Positions 1 to 11,674 of a stretch of DNA of 64,000 bases are shown here, piece by piece (position 1 is the first letter of the stretch; the number at the start of each line of letters is the position of its first letter). Where the stretch lies: assembly GCA_902620525.1 (NCBI GenBank), contig CACNIK010000002.1:124001-188000 (forward strand). Direction: 5' to 3'. The translations under genes and the position numbers were made by a program. The notes below the pieces were generated by a model. It had not been told where the DNA came from. It worked only from the letters and a program-made list of their open reading frames with translations, and made no database searches. The DNA is from an uncultured Pelagibacteraceae bacterium (GTDB lineage: Bacteria > Pseudomonadota > Alphaproteobacteria > Pelagibacterales > Pelagibacteraceae).

Positions 1-2547
1 TGCCCTAGGGTTAACTTCAATAACAAATATTTCATCATGCTTAATTGCAAATTGTACATTCATAAAACCTTTTACCTTAAGTGCTAGGGCCAACTTTTTA
101 GTTTGGCTCTCAATCTCTTTAATTAAAAAAGGTTTAATAGAAACTGGAGGCAAACTGCAAGCTGAATCACCAGAATGAATACCTGCCTCTTCAATATGCT
201 GCATGATACCTGCAACAAATACTTGCTTGCCATCTGATAGCGCATCAACATCTACTTCCATCGCATTATCTATAAATTTATCGATTAAAATTGGATTTTT
301 TTCTGCCGCCTTAAATGCCTCCTGTACAAAATTCTTAAGTTGCTTTTTTTCATGTACAATTTCCATTGCTCTTCCTCCTAAAACATAGGAAGGTCTAACC
401 ATAAGCGGTAATCCAATTTTTTCAGCTATTTTAAATGCTTGTGAAAATGTTTTTGCTATTCCACTTTTTGCTTGCTTTAATTTTAATTTATTCAAAAGAT
501 TTCTAAATCTATCTCTATCTTCAGCTAAATCAATCGAAGTATATTGAGTCCCTAATATTGGAAGTTTGTTTTCATGCAAGAACTTGGCCAACTTTATAGG
601 TGTCTGTCCACCAAATTGAGTTATGACGCCCACCAATTTTCCTCTAACTTTTTCTCTTTTAATAATATTAAAAACAAATTCTTCTATTAATGGCTCAAAA
701 TACAATCTGTCGCTCGTATCATAATCTGTTGAAACAGTTTCAGGATTACAATTAACCATTATTGTTTCATACCCAGCTTTTTTCAAAGCAAAACTAGCTT
801 GACAACAACAGTAATCAAACTCAATACCCTGGCCAATTCTATTAGGCCCACCTCCAAGAATAATAATTTTTTTTCTATTAGACGGATCCGCCTCACACTC
901 AGAGTCAACGGAAAAATTTCTCTGATAAGTAGAGTACATATATGGGGTAAATGATTTAAACTCAGAGGCGCAAGTATCTACTTTTTTATAAACAGGAAAA
1001 ATTTTCAATTTTGATCTTATTTTTCTGATATTATCCTCTGTGGTATTAGCTAATTCAGAAAGTTTTTTGTCTGAGAAACCTATTGATTTTATATAATTAA
1101 ATTCATTAAACGTTTTTGGCAAACCATTTTTTTTAATCTTATTTTCTTCATCTACAATTTCTTTTATTTGATTTAAAAACCAGTTATCAATTTTTGAAAG
1201 TTTTTGTATTCTTTTAAAATTGATTTTTTTTCTAAAAGCCTCACCAATTAGCAATATTTTATTAGGTATATTTTCTGCAAGTTTTTTTTCAATTTGTTTG
1301 ACTTTTAAATTGAATATTTGGTCTACACCCGAAAAACCAGTTTCAAGAGAAACCAAAGCTTTTTGCAAGGACTCCTTAAAGTTTCTACCTATAGCCATAG
1401 CTTCACCAACTGACTTCATAGATGTGCCTAAAACTGCAGCAGATGTTGAAAATTTTTCAAAAGTAAATCTTGGGATTTTAGTTACAACGTAGTCTATTGT
1501 TGGTTCAAAAGAAGCTGGAGTGACTTTAGTAATCTCGTTTTTTAACTCATCTAAAGTATAACCCACAGCAAGTTTGGCAGCTACTTTAGCAATTGGAAAT
1601 CCAGTAGCTTTTGACGCTAAAGCAGAAGATCTTGAAACTCTTGGATTCATTTCTATGATAACCATTCTTCCATCTTTTGGATTTATTGCAAATTGAACAT
1701 TTGAACCTCCAGTTTCAACACCTATTTTCCTTAAACAAGCTATCGATGCGTTTCTCATCAATTGATATTCTTTATCTGTAAGAGTTAATGCAGGGGCGAT
1801 AGTTACCGAGTCACCAGTATGAATTCCCATAGGATCGACATTTTCAATCGAACATATAATTATACAGTTATCATTTTTATCTCTTACCACTTCCATTTCA
1901 AACTCTTTCCAGCCCTCTAGACATTCTTCCACTAAGACCTGGTTAACGGGTGACTCATGTAGTCCATTTTTTAATATTTTAAAAAATTCTTTTTTATTTT
2001 TTGCTATTCCTCCGCCAAGTCCACCTAGGGTAAAAGCAGGTCTTATAATCGCTGGAAGGCCGATTTGTTTTAGAGCTTTTGAAGCTTGGTTAAAATTATT
2101 TACAATCTTTGACTTAGGCAGATCTAAGCCTATATCAAGCATATTTTTTCTAAATTTTTTTCTATCTTCGGCGTTCGAAATAGCTCTTGAATTAGCACCA
2201 ATAAGTTCAATTTTATATTTTTTTAAGATGCCCTTTTTTTCTGCCTCCATAGCTAAATTCAATGCGGTTTGACCTCCCATTGTTGGAAGAATTGCATCTG
2301 GTTTCTCTTTGGCTAAAATTTTCTCTAAAACTGTTAACGTTATGGGTTCAATATAAGTTTTGTCTGCAACATCTGGGTCTGTCATAATTGTTGCTGGATT
2401 AGAATTAATTAAAATTACTTTATATCCCTCGTCTTTCAAAGCTTTACATGCTTGAGTGCCAGAATAATCAAACTCACAAGCCTGTCCAATAATAATTGGA
2501 CCGGCGCCAACTACTAAAATTTTTTTAATATCTTTTCTTTTTGGCAT
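1..2547 (-). CDS. carB: carbamoyl-phosphate synthase large subunit (partial, C-terminus outside window)
   Basis: Minus-strand open frame from ATG at 2547 reading [37 protein letters not shown]..., typical CarB N-terminus; adjacent to carA. Confidence 0.95.
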   Translation of the reverse strand, partial: MPKRKDIKKILVVGAGPIIIGQACEFDYSGTQACKALKDEGYKVILINSNPATIMTDPDVADKTYIEPITLTVLEKILAKEKPDAILPTMGGQTALNLAMEAEKKGILKKYKIELIGANSRAISNAEDRKKFRKNMLDIGLDLPKSKIVNNFNQASKALKQIGLPAIIRPAFTLGGLGGGIAKNKKEFFKILKNGLHESPVNQVLVEECLEGWKEFEMEVVRDKNDNCIIICSIENVDPMGIHTGDSVTIAPALTLTDKEYQLMRNASIACLRKIGVETGGSNVQFAINPKDGRMVIIEMNPRVSRSSALASKATGFPIAKVAAKLAVGYTLDELKNEITKVTPASFEPTIDYVVTKIPRFTFEKFSTSAAVLGTSMKSVGEAMAIGRNFKESLQKALVSLETGFSGVDQIFNLKVKQIEKKLAENIPNKILLIGEAFRKKINFKRIQKLSKIDNWFLNQIKEIVDEENKIKKNGLPKTFNEFNYIKSIGFSDKKLSELANTTEDNIRKIRSKLKIFPVYKKVDTCASEFKSFTPYMYSTYQRNFSVDSECEADPSNRKKIIILGGGPNRIGQGIEFDYCCCQASFALKKAGYETIMVNCNPETVSTDYDTSDRLYFEPLIEEFVFNIIKREKVRGKLVGVITQFGGQTPIKLAKFLHENKLPILGTQYTSIDLAEDRDRFRNLLNKLKLKQAKSGIAKTFSQAFKIAEKIGLPLMVRPSYVLGGRAMEIVHEKKQLKNFVQEAFKAAEKNPILIDKFIDNAMEVDVDALSDGKQVFVAGIMQHIEEAGIHSGDSACSLPPVSIKPFLIKEIESQTKKLALALKVKGFMNVQFAIKHDEIFVIEVNPRA

Positions 2548-3733
2548 TTTGTTTCATGGTTTTTATAAATTCTTCAAATAAATAAACACTATCTTGTGGC
2601 CCAGGATTTGACTCAGGATGATATTGAACTGAAAAAACTGGTTTAGATTTGAGTTTAATCCCTTCTATACTGTTATCAAAAAGAGACTGGTGAGTAATTT
2701 GAATATTATCGGGCAAATTTTTTCTTATTATTTCAAATCCATGATTTTGACTTGTAATTTCAACATTTCCTTTTAGTAAATTTTTTACAGGGTGATTAGC
2801 ACCTCTATGTCCTAAATTCATTTTTTGTGTTTTTGCTCCCAAAGTTAGACCTAATAATTGATGACCAAGACAAATTCCAAATATGGGCAAATTCATCTTA
2901 ATAAGTTTTTTTATAATTGGAATAGCATATTTTCCTGTAGCCGCTGGATCTCCAGGTCCGTTAGATAAAAAAACACCATCAGGTTTTAATTTTAAAATAT
3001 CATTTGCACTTGTTTTGCACGAAACAATTGTTACTTTGCAATTAAAATCAGAAAAATATCTTAGTATATTTTTTTTTATTCCATAATCTATTGCTATTAC
3101 ATGTAAATTTTTCTTTTTATTTTTTATAAAACCTGATTCTTTTTTCCAAGTTTTAAAATCTTTCCAAACATAACTTTTTTTAGTCGTAACTTGTTTAGCT
3201 AAATCTAAATTTTTTAAACCACTCCATTTTTTTGTAGTATTTAATATTTTTTTTAAATCAAATTTACCGTTTTTTAAAAAAACTATTGTGCCTTTAGGAG
3301 CACCTTTATCTCTAATGAAATTGGTTAAATTCCTTGTGTCGATACCAGTTATTCCAACAATTTTATTTTTTTTTAACCAAAAATCTAAATGCTTTAATGA
3401 ACGGTAATTGCTTGGATCAGTGATCTCGGTATTAAATATAACACCCTTCGTCCAAATTTTATCAGACTCATGATCCTCTTTATTTGTTCCAACATTTCCC
3501 ACATGAGGAAAAGTAAAATTTATAATTTGCTCAGCATATGATGGATCTGAAATTATTTCTTGATAACCAGTGATAGAAGTATTGAAGCAAACTTCTCCCG
3601 TTGCATGACCCTCATACCCCAACCCAAAACCTTTAAAAATATTTCCATTTTCTAGAACTAAAATAGCGGTACAATTGATCTTTTTAAGATTATTTTTTGA
3701 GTATATATTTTGATCAATCTGTTTCAAATACAA
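2525..3733 (-). CDS. carA: carbamoyl-phosphate synthase small subunit
   Basis: 402 aa ORF with glutamine amidotransferase motifs ([19 protein letters not shown]) and [11 protein letters not shown]; 23 bp overlap with carB. Confidence 0.97.
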   Translation of the reverse strand: MYLKQIDQNIYSKNNLKKINCTAILVLENGNIFKGFGLGYEGHATGEVCFNTSITGYQEIISDPSYAEQIINFTFPHVGNVGTNKEDHESDKIWTKGVIFNTEITDPSNYRSLKHLDFWLKKNKIVGITGIDTRNLTNFIRDKGAPKGTIVFLKNGKFDLKKILNTTKKWSGLKNLDLAKQVTTKKSYVWKDFKTWKKESGFIKNKKKNLHVIAIDYGIKKNILRYFSDFNCKVTIVSCKTSANDILKLKPDGVFLSNGPGDPAATGKYAIPIIKKLIKMNLPIFGICLGHQLLGLTLGAKTQKMNLGHRGANHPVKNLLKGNVEITSQNHGFEIIRKNLPDNIQITHQSLFDNSIEGIKLKSKPVFSVQYHPESNPGPQDSVYLFEEFIKTMKQNAKKKRY

Positions 3734-3856
3734 CTCATGAGTTAAAGTAAAAAACTTATAAACATGATTTTGCGAAACATATGAAAAACTTTAAAAATCG
3801 TCAAGAAAGATCTTTTTATTTTAAATATAATTTGTGATTAAACTTACTAAAAAAAA

Positions 3857-4309
3857 ATGTCTCTAGAAAAAAAAATAGAAGAAAAATTAAACGAAAGTCT
3901 CAAAAATAAAGATAAAACAGTCTTTCCAACTTTAAGACTAATAATTTCTGCTATTAAAGATTTTAAAATTGCTTCTAAAATTAAGGAAGGTTCTTTGAAG
4001 GACCAAGAAATCATCTCAATATTAAAAAAAATGAACAAACAAAGAAATGATTCGTGTGAAGCTTACAAAAAGGCAGGTAGGGAAGATCTACTCAAAAAAG
4101 AACAAGAGGAAATTTCAATTATAAATAAGTTTCTACCTAAACAAATGAGCGATGAAGAAACAAAAAATATTTGCAAAAAAGCAATTGAAAATCTTCAAGC
4201 TAAATCTATTAAAGACATGGGAAAAGTTATGGGATCGCTTAAAAAAGAATATGGAGATGTTTTAGATTTTTCAAAAGTCAGCAACTTTATCAGAGAATTT
4301 TTGAAATGA
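3857..4309 (+). CDS. GatB/YqeY domain protein
   Basis: 150 aa, YqeY-like sequence (KDKTVFPTLRLIISAIKD...KQMSDEE...GKVMGSLKKEYG); upstream of dnaG as is common in alphaproteobacteria. Confidence 0.92.
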   Translation: MSLEKKIEEKLNESLKNKDKTVFPTLRLIISAIKDFKIASKIKEGSLKDQEIISILKKMNKQRNDSCEAYKKAGREDLLKKEQEEISIINKFLPKQMSDEETKNICKKAIENLQAKSIKDMGKVMGSLKKEYGDVLDFSKVSNFIREFLK

Positions 4310-6087
4310 TCATGAAGTATCCAAAAGAATATTTAGAAGAAATTAAACTTAGGGTTAAAGTATCACAAGTAGTCGGTAAATATGTTCAATTAAAAAAAAG
4401 AGGCAAAGAGTTTATTGGCTTGTCCCCATTTAAAAATGAAAAAACACCCTCATTTACTGTAAACGATGAAAAGGGGTTTTATCATTGTTTTAGCACTGGC
4501 GAACATGGAAATATTTTTGACTTTTTAATGAAGACTAGATCTTTAAGATTTGGAGAAGCTGTAAAAGTTTTAGCTTCAGAAGCGGGAATGCAAATATATA
4601 AATTTACAAAATATGATAAAGAAAAAGAGGAAAAATATAATAAATATAAAAAAATAATAAAAGAATACTCCGAGTACTCGCAAAGTGAATTATTTGATAA
4701 AAAAAATTTATTTGCGTTAAATTATTTAAAAGAAAGAAAACTTTCTGAAGAAGTAATTAAAAAATTTCAATTAGGATTTATGCCACCTAATAATTTTTTT
4801 GACCATTTATCGAAAAAATATTCTACAGAAGATATTAATTCAACAGGCCTCTATTATTTTGTTGAAAAAAATCAAAAATTTATAGATAGATTTAAAAATA
4901 GAATTATCTTTCCCATATTTAACTTGTCAGGAGATACCATTGCATTTGGTGGAAGAATAATTGGAGATGTAAACTTAGCAAAGTATATCAACTCTCCTGA
5001 AACAGAATTTTTTAAAAAAGGACGACAATTATTTAATTTAAACTTTGCAAAAGATGATAGATCTAATTCAAAAGAGGTAATTATAGTTGAAGGCTATATG
5101 GATGTAATATCATTATATTCGAGAGGGATCAAAAATGTTATTTCAAATTGTGGAACCGCAATTACAGAAAACCAGATTAATTTAATATGGAAATTTTTTT
5201 CAGACCCAATTATATGTTTAGACGGAGATAAAAGTGGTCAACAAGCAGCTCTTAGAATAGCAGAGAGATTATTTCCATTAATAAACGAAGAAAACAAAAT
5301 TTATTTTTCGGTCCTTGATGAAGGGAAAGATCCAGATGATATTATAAAAGCAGTGGGCAAAGAAGGTTTTTTGAAATTTTTGAATAACAAGACTATTATT
5401 CAATCATTTATTTGGGACACTTATGTAAAAAAGATTAACATTAATAATCCTTATGAGATAACTAAATTCGAAAAACAGATGAGAAAATTATGCTCCTCTA
5501 TTAATGATAATACACTAAAAAAATATATATTAGAAAATTTTTTAAGCAAAATTAATAGTTTGACTCCTAACGTAAATAGTAAAATAAGTTATGGTTTTCC
5601 AAAACGAAAAAATTTTAAAATGCTCAATGAAACAAAAAAAATACATATGCAAAAAAAGGATCTTACTAGAGAAAATATAATTGAATTTTCAATTCTTTTT
5701 ATAATGATATTTTATGGTGGAGCAGTAAAGAACAACTTAGAAAGTATATCGACAATTGATTTTTCAAATCAAGAGAATGAAGAACTAAAAATATTTTTAA
5801 TTGATCTAATAAAGTCAGATAAAACAGAAAAAGAGATTGAAAATGAAGTGCTAAAAACTCATTCTAATCTTGCTAAAAGTATCATCGAAAATTCAAATTT
5901 AAAAATGATTACGAATAAAAAAAACTATGACCAGATTAAAGAATTATTTGAGGATTTCATTAATGATCTTTTAGAGGGTCAAAATAAAAAAAAGATAGAA
6001 TCTTTAGAGAATAAATTAATAAATAATATGGAAGAGAAGGCATATTCAGAGCTTCTAAAGCTTAAAAGTCAAATAAATAGGGAATAA
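4306..6087 (+). CDS. dnaG: DNA primase
   Basis: N-terminal zinc-binding region and TOPRIM motifs (EGYMDVISL, CLDGDKSGQQAALRIAERL). Confidence 0.96.
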   Translation: MIMKYPKEYLEEIKLRVKVSQVVGKYVQLKKRGKEFIGLSPFKNEKTPSFTVNDEKGFYHCFSTGEHGNIFDFLMKTRSLRFGEAVKVLASEAGMQIYKFTKYDKEKEEKYNKYKKIIKEYSEYSQSELFDKKNLFALNYLKERKLSEEVIKKFQLGFMPPNNFFDHLSKKYSTEDINSTGLYYFVEKNQKFIDRFKNRIIFPIFNLSGDTIAFGGRIIGDVNLAKYINSPETEFFKKGRQLFNLNFAKDDRSNSKEVIIVEGYMDVISLYSRGIKNVISNCGTAITENQINLIWKFFSDPIICLDGDKSGQQAALRIAERLFPLINEENKIYFSVLDEGKDPDDIIKAVGKEGFLKFLNNKTIIQSFIWDTYVKKININNPYEITKFEKQMRKLCSSINDNTLKKYILENFLSKINSLTPNVNSKISYGFPKRKNFKMLNETKKIHMQKKDLTRENIIEFSILFIMIFYGGAVKNNLESISTIDFSNQENEELKIFLIDLIKSDKTEKEIENEVLKTHSNLAKSIIENSNLKMITNKKNYDQIKELFEDFINDLLEGQNKKKIESLENKLINNMEEKAYSELLKLKSQINRE

Positions 6088-6145
6088 TTAAAGATAGATT
6101 TTTAATATTTAGTGTTTATATATATTTCACTGTTAATTTCAGTTT

Positions 6146-8017
6146 ATGGGTGAAAAATTAATAACAAAATCATTTGAAAGAATTCTCGAAAAAGGAAAAA
6201 ATCGAGGATTTATCACATACGAAGAACTGGGAAAATCCCTGGGTAAGAGGGGTGGATCTTTTGAAAACACTGAGCGAGCTTTTTTAATTATCGCCGATAA
6301 TAAAATTACTTTAGTAGAAAAGAAATCAGAATTCCAATCAAATAAGAAAAAAGAAACTTCAAACAATCTTGAGGAAAAAACATCTGAGAAAAGCGATGAT
6401 CCAATTAGAATGTATCTGCGAGAGATGGGTGGAGTTGAGTTACTTTCTAGGGAAGGTGAAATTGCTATTGCAAAAAGAATAGAGGCTGGAAAAGACGTTA
6501 TGATTAACGCTCTCACCCAAAGTCCAATAGTTGGAAAAAAAATATCTGAGTGGAAAGATAAAATTGAAAATCAAGAGATGTTAGTTAGAGATATTATTGA
6601 CATAGATTCAACTTATGAAGATTTTGAAGCTTCAGATGATGAGGAGATAAAAACAAAAAAAGATCCAGAAAAAAAGATCAAAACAAAAGATGAAAATAGT
6701 AATAGCGTAAAAAATTCAGAGGAAAAAGCAGAGGTAACCGAAGAAGATGAGTTTAACGTTTCCCTAGCAAAAATGGAAGAAGAAATTAAACCTAGAATAC
6801 TAAAACTATTAGAATCTTTAAATAAAAATTACTTAAAATTACAAAAATATCAAAAAGAAAATTTAGACTGTATTTTATCAGGAAAAGAACTTTCAGTCTC
6901 AAAAAATAAAAATTTTAAAAAAATACAGTCTATTTTAGTAGATAATTTTAAAAACTTACAAATCGCACCCAATGTAGTAGAAGAACTAGTTCAATCCCAT
7001 TACAAAGAAAATAAGAAAATAGTTTCTCTGGAGGGTGTTTTATTAAGATTAGCTATGGATAATAAAATCTCTAGAGAAGAATTTTTGAAATATTATATTG
7101 GCAATGAAATAAACCCTAAATTTGAAACATTTCTAAATCAAAACCCTGTTTGGAAATCTTTTTTTAAGAAGTTTAAAAAAGATTTTGCAGAAATAAGAGA
7201 CAGATTAGTAGAATTTAGTAAAAAGATTGGGCTTTCAGTTGGAGAATTTAAGAGACTAGTAAGTAGGATTCAAAAGGGAGAAAGAGAGTCTAGAATTGCC
7301 AAAAAAGAAATGGTTGAAGCTAATCTAAGATTAGTAATTTCAATTGCAAAAAAATACACTAATAGAGGATTACAGTTTCTTGATTTAATACAGGAAGGGA
7401 ACATAGGCTTAATGAAAGCAGTTGATAAATTTGAATATAGAAGAGGTTATAAGTTCTCAACTTATGCCACATGGTGGATTAGACAAGCAATCACGAGATC
7501 AATTGCCGATCAGGCTAGAACAATTCGTATTCCAGTTCACATGATAGAGACAATTAATAAGATTGTAAGAACTCAAAGACAAATCATGAGTGAATTTGGC
7601 AGAGAACCTACTCCTGAAGAGCTAGCAAAAAAACTCGCAATGCCACTAGAAAAAGTTCGAAAAGTTTTAAAAATTGCAAAAGAACCAGTTTCATTAGAAA
7701 CACCTGTTGGGGACGAAGAAGATAGTAGTCTTGGAGATTTTATTGAAGATAAAAATGCTCTTCAACCTCTTGATACCGCTATCCAGTCCAACTTAAGCGA
7801 GTCAACGACAAAAATTTTAGCCTCTCTTACTCCAAGAGAAGAAAGAGTTCTTAGAATGCGGTTTGGTATTGGTATGAATACTGATCACACATTGGAGGAA
7901 GTGGGACTACAATTTTCTGTAACCAGAGAGAGAATTAGACAAATTGAAGCTAAAGCTTTAAGAAAATTAAAGCATCCAAGTAGATCAAAACAACTTAAAA
8001 GTTTTCTAGAAAAGTAA
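6146..8017 (+). CDS. rpoD: RNA polymerase sigma factor RpoD
   Basis: Sigma70 regions 1.1-4.2, including [57 protein letters not shown] and [20 protein letters not shown]. Confidence 0.98.
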   Translation: MGEKLITKSFERILEKGKNRGFITYEELGKSLGKRGGSFENTERAFLIIADNKITLVEKKSEFQSNKKKETSNNLEEKTSEKSDDPIRMYLREMGGVELLSREGEIAIAKRIEAGKDVMINALTQSPIVGKKISEWKDKIENQEMLVRDIIDIDSTYEDFEASDDEEIKTKKDPEKKIKTKDENSNSVKNSEEKAEVTEEDEFNVSLAKMEEEIKPRILKLLESLNKNYLKLQKYQKENLDCILSGKELSVSKNKNFKKIQSILVDNFKNLQIAPNVVEELVQSHYKENKKIVSLEGVLLRLAMDNKISREEFLKYYIGNEINPKFETFLNQNPVWKSFFKKFKKDFAEIRDRLVEFSKKIGLSVGEFKRLVSRIQKGERESRIAKKEMVEANLRLVISIAKKYTNRGLQFLDLIQEGNIGLMKAVDKFEYRRGYKFSTYATWWIRQAITRSIADQARTIRIPVHMIETINKIVRTQRQIMSEFGREPTPEELAKKLAMPLEKVRKVLKIAKEPVSLETPVGDEEDSSLGDFIEDKNALQPLDTAIQSNLSESTTKILASLTPREERVLRMRFGIGMNTDHTLEEVGLQFSVTRERIRQIEAKALRKLKHPSRSKQLKSFLEK

Positions 8018-8043
8018 CTTTTTCTAATGTAAAAGAATGTAAT

Positions 8044-8120
8044 GGGCCTGTAGCTCAGTTGGTTAGAGCAGTACACTCATAATGTATTGGTCCCAGGTTC
8101 GAGTCCTGGCGGGCCCACCA
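8044..8120 (+). tRNA. tRNA with CAU anticodon (Ile2 or Met; not resolved)
   Basis: 77 nt cloverleaf with GGGCCTG/CGGGCCC acceptor stem, CTCATAA anticodon loop (CAT at 8078-8080), GGTTCGAGTCC T-arm and encoded CCA. Confidence 0.93.
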
Positions 8121-8142
8121 ACAATTAGTTCAAAACAAAATT

Positions 8143-8901
8143 TTATTTCTTAATAGCTACACCGATTCCTAAAAATGTATTTCCTGTTTTACGAACTACT
8201 TCATCATATTGATCTTTAAATTCAAAAAAATTGTAATCCTTTTTGTTTTTCTTAAGTTCATTCCAGAACTTAACTACACCCTCAGCCGCGTTATTTACAA
8301 TGTCATGAAATACAAAAATTTTAGCTTTATTTTTAGTATATTCATAATCATTTTTTACTCCTGCATAGCTGTGATCTCCATCGATTAAAACTAAATCAAA
8401 AAAATTATTTTCCATATAATTTTTAAATAAATCAGATTTACTGTCTGCTTTCCAAAATTCAGTTTCATTGTTTTTCAAGCAATATTTTTGAACTGGCGAG
8501 TCTATTATATCAATGGCTAAACTTTTTTTAATTTTGCCGAATTTTTTTAAATATTCATTTGTAAGTATAAATGTTCCACCCCACCTACAACCAATTTCTA
8601 AATACGAGCTGATTTCTTGTTTTTGTAACAAAGATAAATATTTTGAAAATTGATTAGGGTATTGCCATATCAATAATCCCCCTCCATTTTGTTTTACAAT
8701 TTCGGGTTGTTCAATTAAGACTTCTTTGTTTAAACCTAATTTAGGAATTAATTTTTCTAAATACTCAATTCTTTTTAAATCCTCAATGCTACTCTCTCTT
8801 ATAAGCTCAATTCTCCTAAGATCTAATTGAAAATCTTGTTTTGTTTTCAATTCTCTCAACTTTTTTCTAATAAAACCAGGTAATAATTTTTTGATAGTCA
8901 T
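8143..8901 (-). CDS. class I SAM-dependent methyltransferase (Methyltransf_24/CmcI-like)
   Basis: SSYLEIGCRWGGTFIL and DLVLIDGDHSYAGVKNDYEY motifs. Confidence 0.7.
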   Translation of the reverse strand: MTIKKLLPGFIRKKLRELKTKQDFQLDLRRIELIRESSIEDLKRIEYLEKLIPKLGLNKEVLIEQPEIVKQNGGGLLIWQYPNQFSKYLSLLQKQEISSYLEIGCRWGGTFILTNEYLKKFGKIKKSLAIDIIDSPVQKYCLKNNETEFWKADSKSDLFKNYMENNFFDLVLIDGDHSYAGVKNDYEYTKNKAKIFVFHDIVNNAAEGVVKFWNELKKNKKDYNFFEFKDQYDEVVRKTGNTFLGIGVAIKK

Positions 8902-8941
8902 AGTATGAGTTACTATATTAAATTTTTTATCCTTTTGAAAT

Positions 8942-9544
8942 CTATTTTGAAACGAACTCTTGCAATTTATTTATCAGAGCATTTACATCATTATTATTTG
9001 AATTTAAAATTGATGCAAATTCCTCTTTCTGAGTTCTTGCCAAACTTAATCCTTCTACAATTAAATCTCTAATTAGAGGTTTTTGAGGATTTTTTGTATA
9101 AATTCTCCAATCTATTTTAACCTCCGGAGAATTTATACTTTCAGCTATTTTTGAATTTACAATTGTGTAATTTGAACTTTTTTGTTCAGAGTTGAAGACC
9201 TCAAATTTTTGAGATGAGTAATCAGTCAGTCTTGATGTTAAACTTTTTAAGAAGTATTTTTGGAAAAGTTCTTGATAGTTGTTCATTGTGTTTTCATCAA
9301 GATCTTTTCTAATACTTCCTAGAGTGTAAAGTCCTAATGCCTTAATATCCACATTTTCTAAAGCTATTTTTTCAATAGCATCGTTTTTCTCTTCTTCGGT
9401 TAATGACTTGTCACTCAAAGATTTTACTGCATCATCAACAAGTTCTTGTACAAAAATTTTTGGTTCAGAATTATATGTTACTGCAAAAATAGGACTTAAA
9501 TAAAGATAAAGAGCAGGTATTAAAAAAAATAGTCCTTTTTTCAT
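8942..9544 (-). CDS. mlaC: MlaC/Ttg2D-like phospholipid-binding ABC transporter auxiliary protein
   Basis: 200 aa with signal peptide; MlaC-like pattern (ALGLYTLGSIRKDLDENTMNNYQELFQKYF); next to mlaA. Confidence 0.8.
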   Translation of the reverse strand: MKKGLFFLIPALYLYLSPIFAVTYNSEPKIFVQELVDDAVKSLSDKSLTEEEKNDAIEKIALENVDIKALGLYTLGSIRKDLDENTMNNYQELFQKYFLKSLTSRLTDYSSQKFEVFNSEQKSSNYTIVNSKIAESINSPEVKIDWRIYTKNPQKPLIRDLIVEGLSLARTQKEEFASILNSNNNDVNALINKLQEFVSK

Positions 9545-9554
9545 TAAAAGATAT

Positions 9555-10307
9555 TTATTTATCTAAATCACCCCAGGCATCATCGTCTGTACCTGTCTCA
9601 TTTTGAATTTTTTTTGATCTATTTTGAAGATATAAACTTTTTGTTGCAGCATAGAGATCGATAGAATTTTTTTCTAAACTCTCAAAATTAATTATATTAT
9701 CACCTCTAAAATCTATAGCCTCTGCAGATTTTATCCCTACATAATCTAGTTTAGTTCCTGAAATACTTTTAATTTCTCTTTCATGCCATGTAACCCTAGC
9801 AAATGCATCTAGGTAATTATTATCAATTACCATTCCAACTGAGTCTCTCAATGTCGTTGGTCCTAAAATTGGTAAAACAAAATAACATCCACCTTTAACT
9901 CCGTATGCACCTAAAGTTTGGCCTAGATCTTCTCTCTGGTTTTTAAGACCCATTTTTGCAGCCGGATTACCTAAACCTAAAACTCCGACTGTTGAATTTA
10001 TGAGAAAGCTCCCAGTCGCATGACCTGCAGATCGTAATTCACCCTGAAGAAGATGATTTGGTATTGAGAGTAAAGTAGCAATATTTGAAGTAAAGTTTCC
10101 AGTCCCATTCTTAACTGGCTCAGGTAGTTTGTTGTAAGCCTTCGCTACTGGTTCTAATATTATATTATCAAATCCTTGATTAAACTTAAAAACTCCTCTA
10201 CTTATTTTTTCAAAACACTCATTTTCTGATTGAGCGTTTGCACTCCCTAATAGAAAAATATTAAGTAATATAGAGTACAAAATTATTTGTATTTTTTTAG
10301 TTTCCAT
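9555..10307 (-). CDS. mlaA: MlaA/VacJ-family lipid asymmetry protein
   Basis: VacJ signature (FNQGFDNIILEPVAKAYNKLPEPVKNGTGNFTSNI... REDLGQTLGAYGVKGGCYFVLPILGPTTLRDSVG). Confidence 0.92.
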   Translation of the reverse strand: METKKIQIILYSILLNIFLLGSANAQSENECFEKISRGVFKFNQGFDNIILEPVAKAYNKLPEPVKNGTGNFTSNIATLLSIPNHLLQGELRSAGHATGSFLINSTVGVLGLGNPAAKMGLKNQREDLGQTLGAYGVKGGCYFVLPILGPTTLRDSVGMVIDNNYLDAFARVTWHEREIKSISGTKLDYVGIKSAEAIDFRGDNIINFESLEKNSIDLYAATKSLYLQNRSKKIQNETGTDDDAWGDLDK

Positions 10308-10415
10308 AATGGCTATATATATAAAATATTGAGATAATGCACATAAATCATGGCTTTATTTTAAAAGAATTTGCATATAAATTCATGTGATTTTGGGAAT
10401 AATTATGGCTCAATT

Positions 10416-11123
10416 ATGAAGATAAAGATTAATAAATCGGTAAATTTTTCAAAAAAGACGAGAAATTTGAGAGACATTAAATATCTGATAATTCACTATA
10501 CCGGGATGCAATCTGCACGTGTATCTATGAAAAGACTTAAGAATCCTAAATCAAAAGTGAGTTGCCACTATTTAATTGATAGGAATGGCGACACTTACAA
10601 AATGGTAGACGATAATAAGATAGCTTGGCATGCAGGAAAATCTAAGTGGAAAAATGTTAGTAATTTAAACAAAAACTCAATCGGTATTGAAATTCAAAAT
10701 AAAGGTCATCTAATTTATTATCAACACTTTTCAAATAAACAAATTTCTTCTTTAATAGTTTTAATAAAATTACTTATAAAAAAATATAAAATAAATAAGA
10801 GTAATGTGCTAGGCCATTCAGACATTGCTCCTCTTAGGAAGAAAGACCCAGGCGAAAAATTCCCTTGGAGTTTTTTAAGTACAAAAGGAGTATCTATTTG
10901 GTATCCAAAATTTAAATTAAAAAAAAAAGAAATAAAATCAAAAACGAAAAGAAGAATTTTTTTCAAAAATATTCATAAAATTGGATATAGATTTTTTAAT
11001 TTATCTAAAAAATCCAAAAGAGATCGTGAGATAATCATGGCTTTTCAAAGAAGATTTCTTCCGAGAGAAGTAGATGGAAAAATTACTGCAAAAACCCTTA
11101 AAATAAGCCAATTATTAGCGTAA
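10416..11123 (+). CDS. N-acetylmuramoyl-L-alanine amidase (AmpD-like)
   Basis: YLIIHYTGMQSA, WHAGKSKW, GIEIQNKG, GHSDIAPLRKKDPGEKFPW amidase_2 motifs; start at 10416 (MKIKINKS) fits the family better than the longer track ORF at 10371. Confidence 0.88.
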   Translation: MKIKINKSVNFSKKTRNLRDIKYLIIHYTGMQSARVSMKRLKNPKSKVSCHYLIDRNGDTYKMVDDNKIAWHAGKSKWKNVSNLNKNSIGIEIQNKGHLIYYQHFSNKQISSLIVLIKLLIKKYKINKSNVLGHSDIAPLRKKDPGEKFPWSFLSTKGVSIWYPKFKLKKKEIKSKTKRRIFFKNIHKIGYRFFNLSKKSKRDREIIMAFQRRFLPREVDGKITAKTLKISQLLA

Positions 11124-11171
11124 AAGTCTAATTTTTCTTGATTTTTGTCTATATAAATATTATTTAACTTC

Positions 11172-11523
11172 TGCCAGATAATTGGACAGTCGCTATTTTA
11201 AATAGAGGAAAGTCCGGGCTCCGTAAAGACAATTTGCCAGTTAACGGCTGGCGAGGGCGACCTCAGGGCTAGTGCCACAGAAACAAACCGCCTAATCAAG
11301 GTAAGGGTGAAAAGGTGTGGTAAGAGCACACCGGGTTTTTGGTAACAAAAATCGCTAGGTAAACCCCAAATGGAGCAAGGCTAAATAGGGATGACACTGC
11401 GTTTTACGCTAAAAACAGTCTTTAGTTCGTCATCCGGGTTAGCTGCTTGAGCATATTCGTAAGTATATGCCTAGATAAATGACTTCTTAAATGACAGAAC
11501 CCGGCTTATAGATTATCTGGCTG
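11172..11523 (+). ncRNA. rnpB: RNase P RNA (bacterial type A)
   Basis: Conserved GGACAGTCGC...AGAGGAAAGTCCGGGCTCC, CGAGGGCGACCTCAGGGCTAGTGCCACAGAAAC, ACCGCC and terminal ACCCGGCTTATAGATTATCTGGC pairing with CCAGATAATT at the 5' end. Confidence 0.95.
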
Positions 11524-11581
11524 CTCAAAACCACTCAATAAATGTTCCATTTTTGTACTAAGAACAGATAAAACTATTATA

Positions 11582-11609
11582 TTGACTAACTTATTAAATC
11601 CCATATTAT
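11582..11609 (+). promoter_or_regulatory. candidate sigma70 promoter of the dcw cluster
   Basis: TTGACT (11582-11587), 16 bp spacer, TATTAT (11604-11609), upstream of mraZ. Confidence 0.6.
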
Positions 11610-11623
11610 CCCAAATAATCCCA
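11599..11623 (+). promoter_or_regulatory. candidate MraZ operator: three TCCCA (TGGGA on minus strand) repeats at 10-bp period
   Basis: TCCCA at 11599, 11609 and 11619, each separated by 5 nt (TATTA, AATAA); overlaps the -10 and lies just upstream of mraZ. Confidence 0.75.
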
Positions 11624-11674
11624 AATTGGAGGATTTATTGATTAAAGAAAAAAAAGAGAGAAAATTTAAACAGT

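Noticed and set aside
203-1492. Plus-strand ORFs 203-388 and 1220-1492
   Set aside because: Antisense to the well-supported carB coding frame.
11638-11674. Possible upstream TTG start of MraZ following GGAGG at 11628-11632
   Set aside because: TTG at 11638 is out of frame with MraZ, whose family N-terminus MFLSxYENKIDKKGR begins at 11675.
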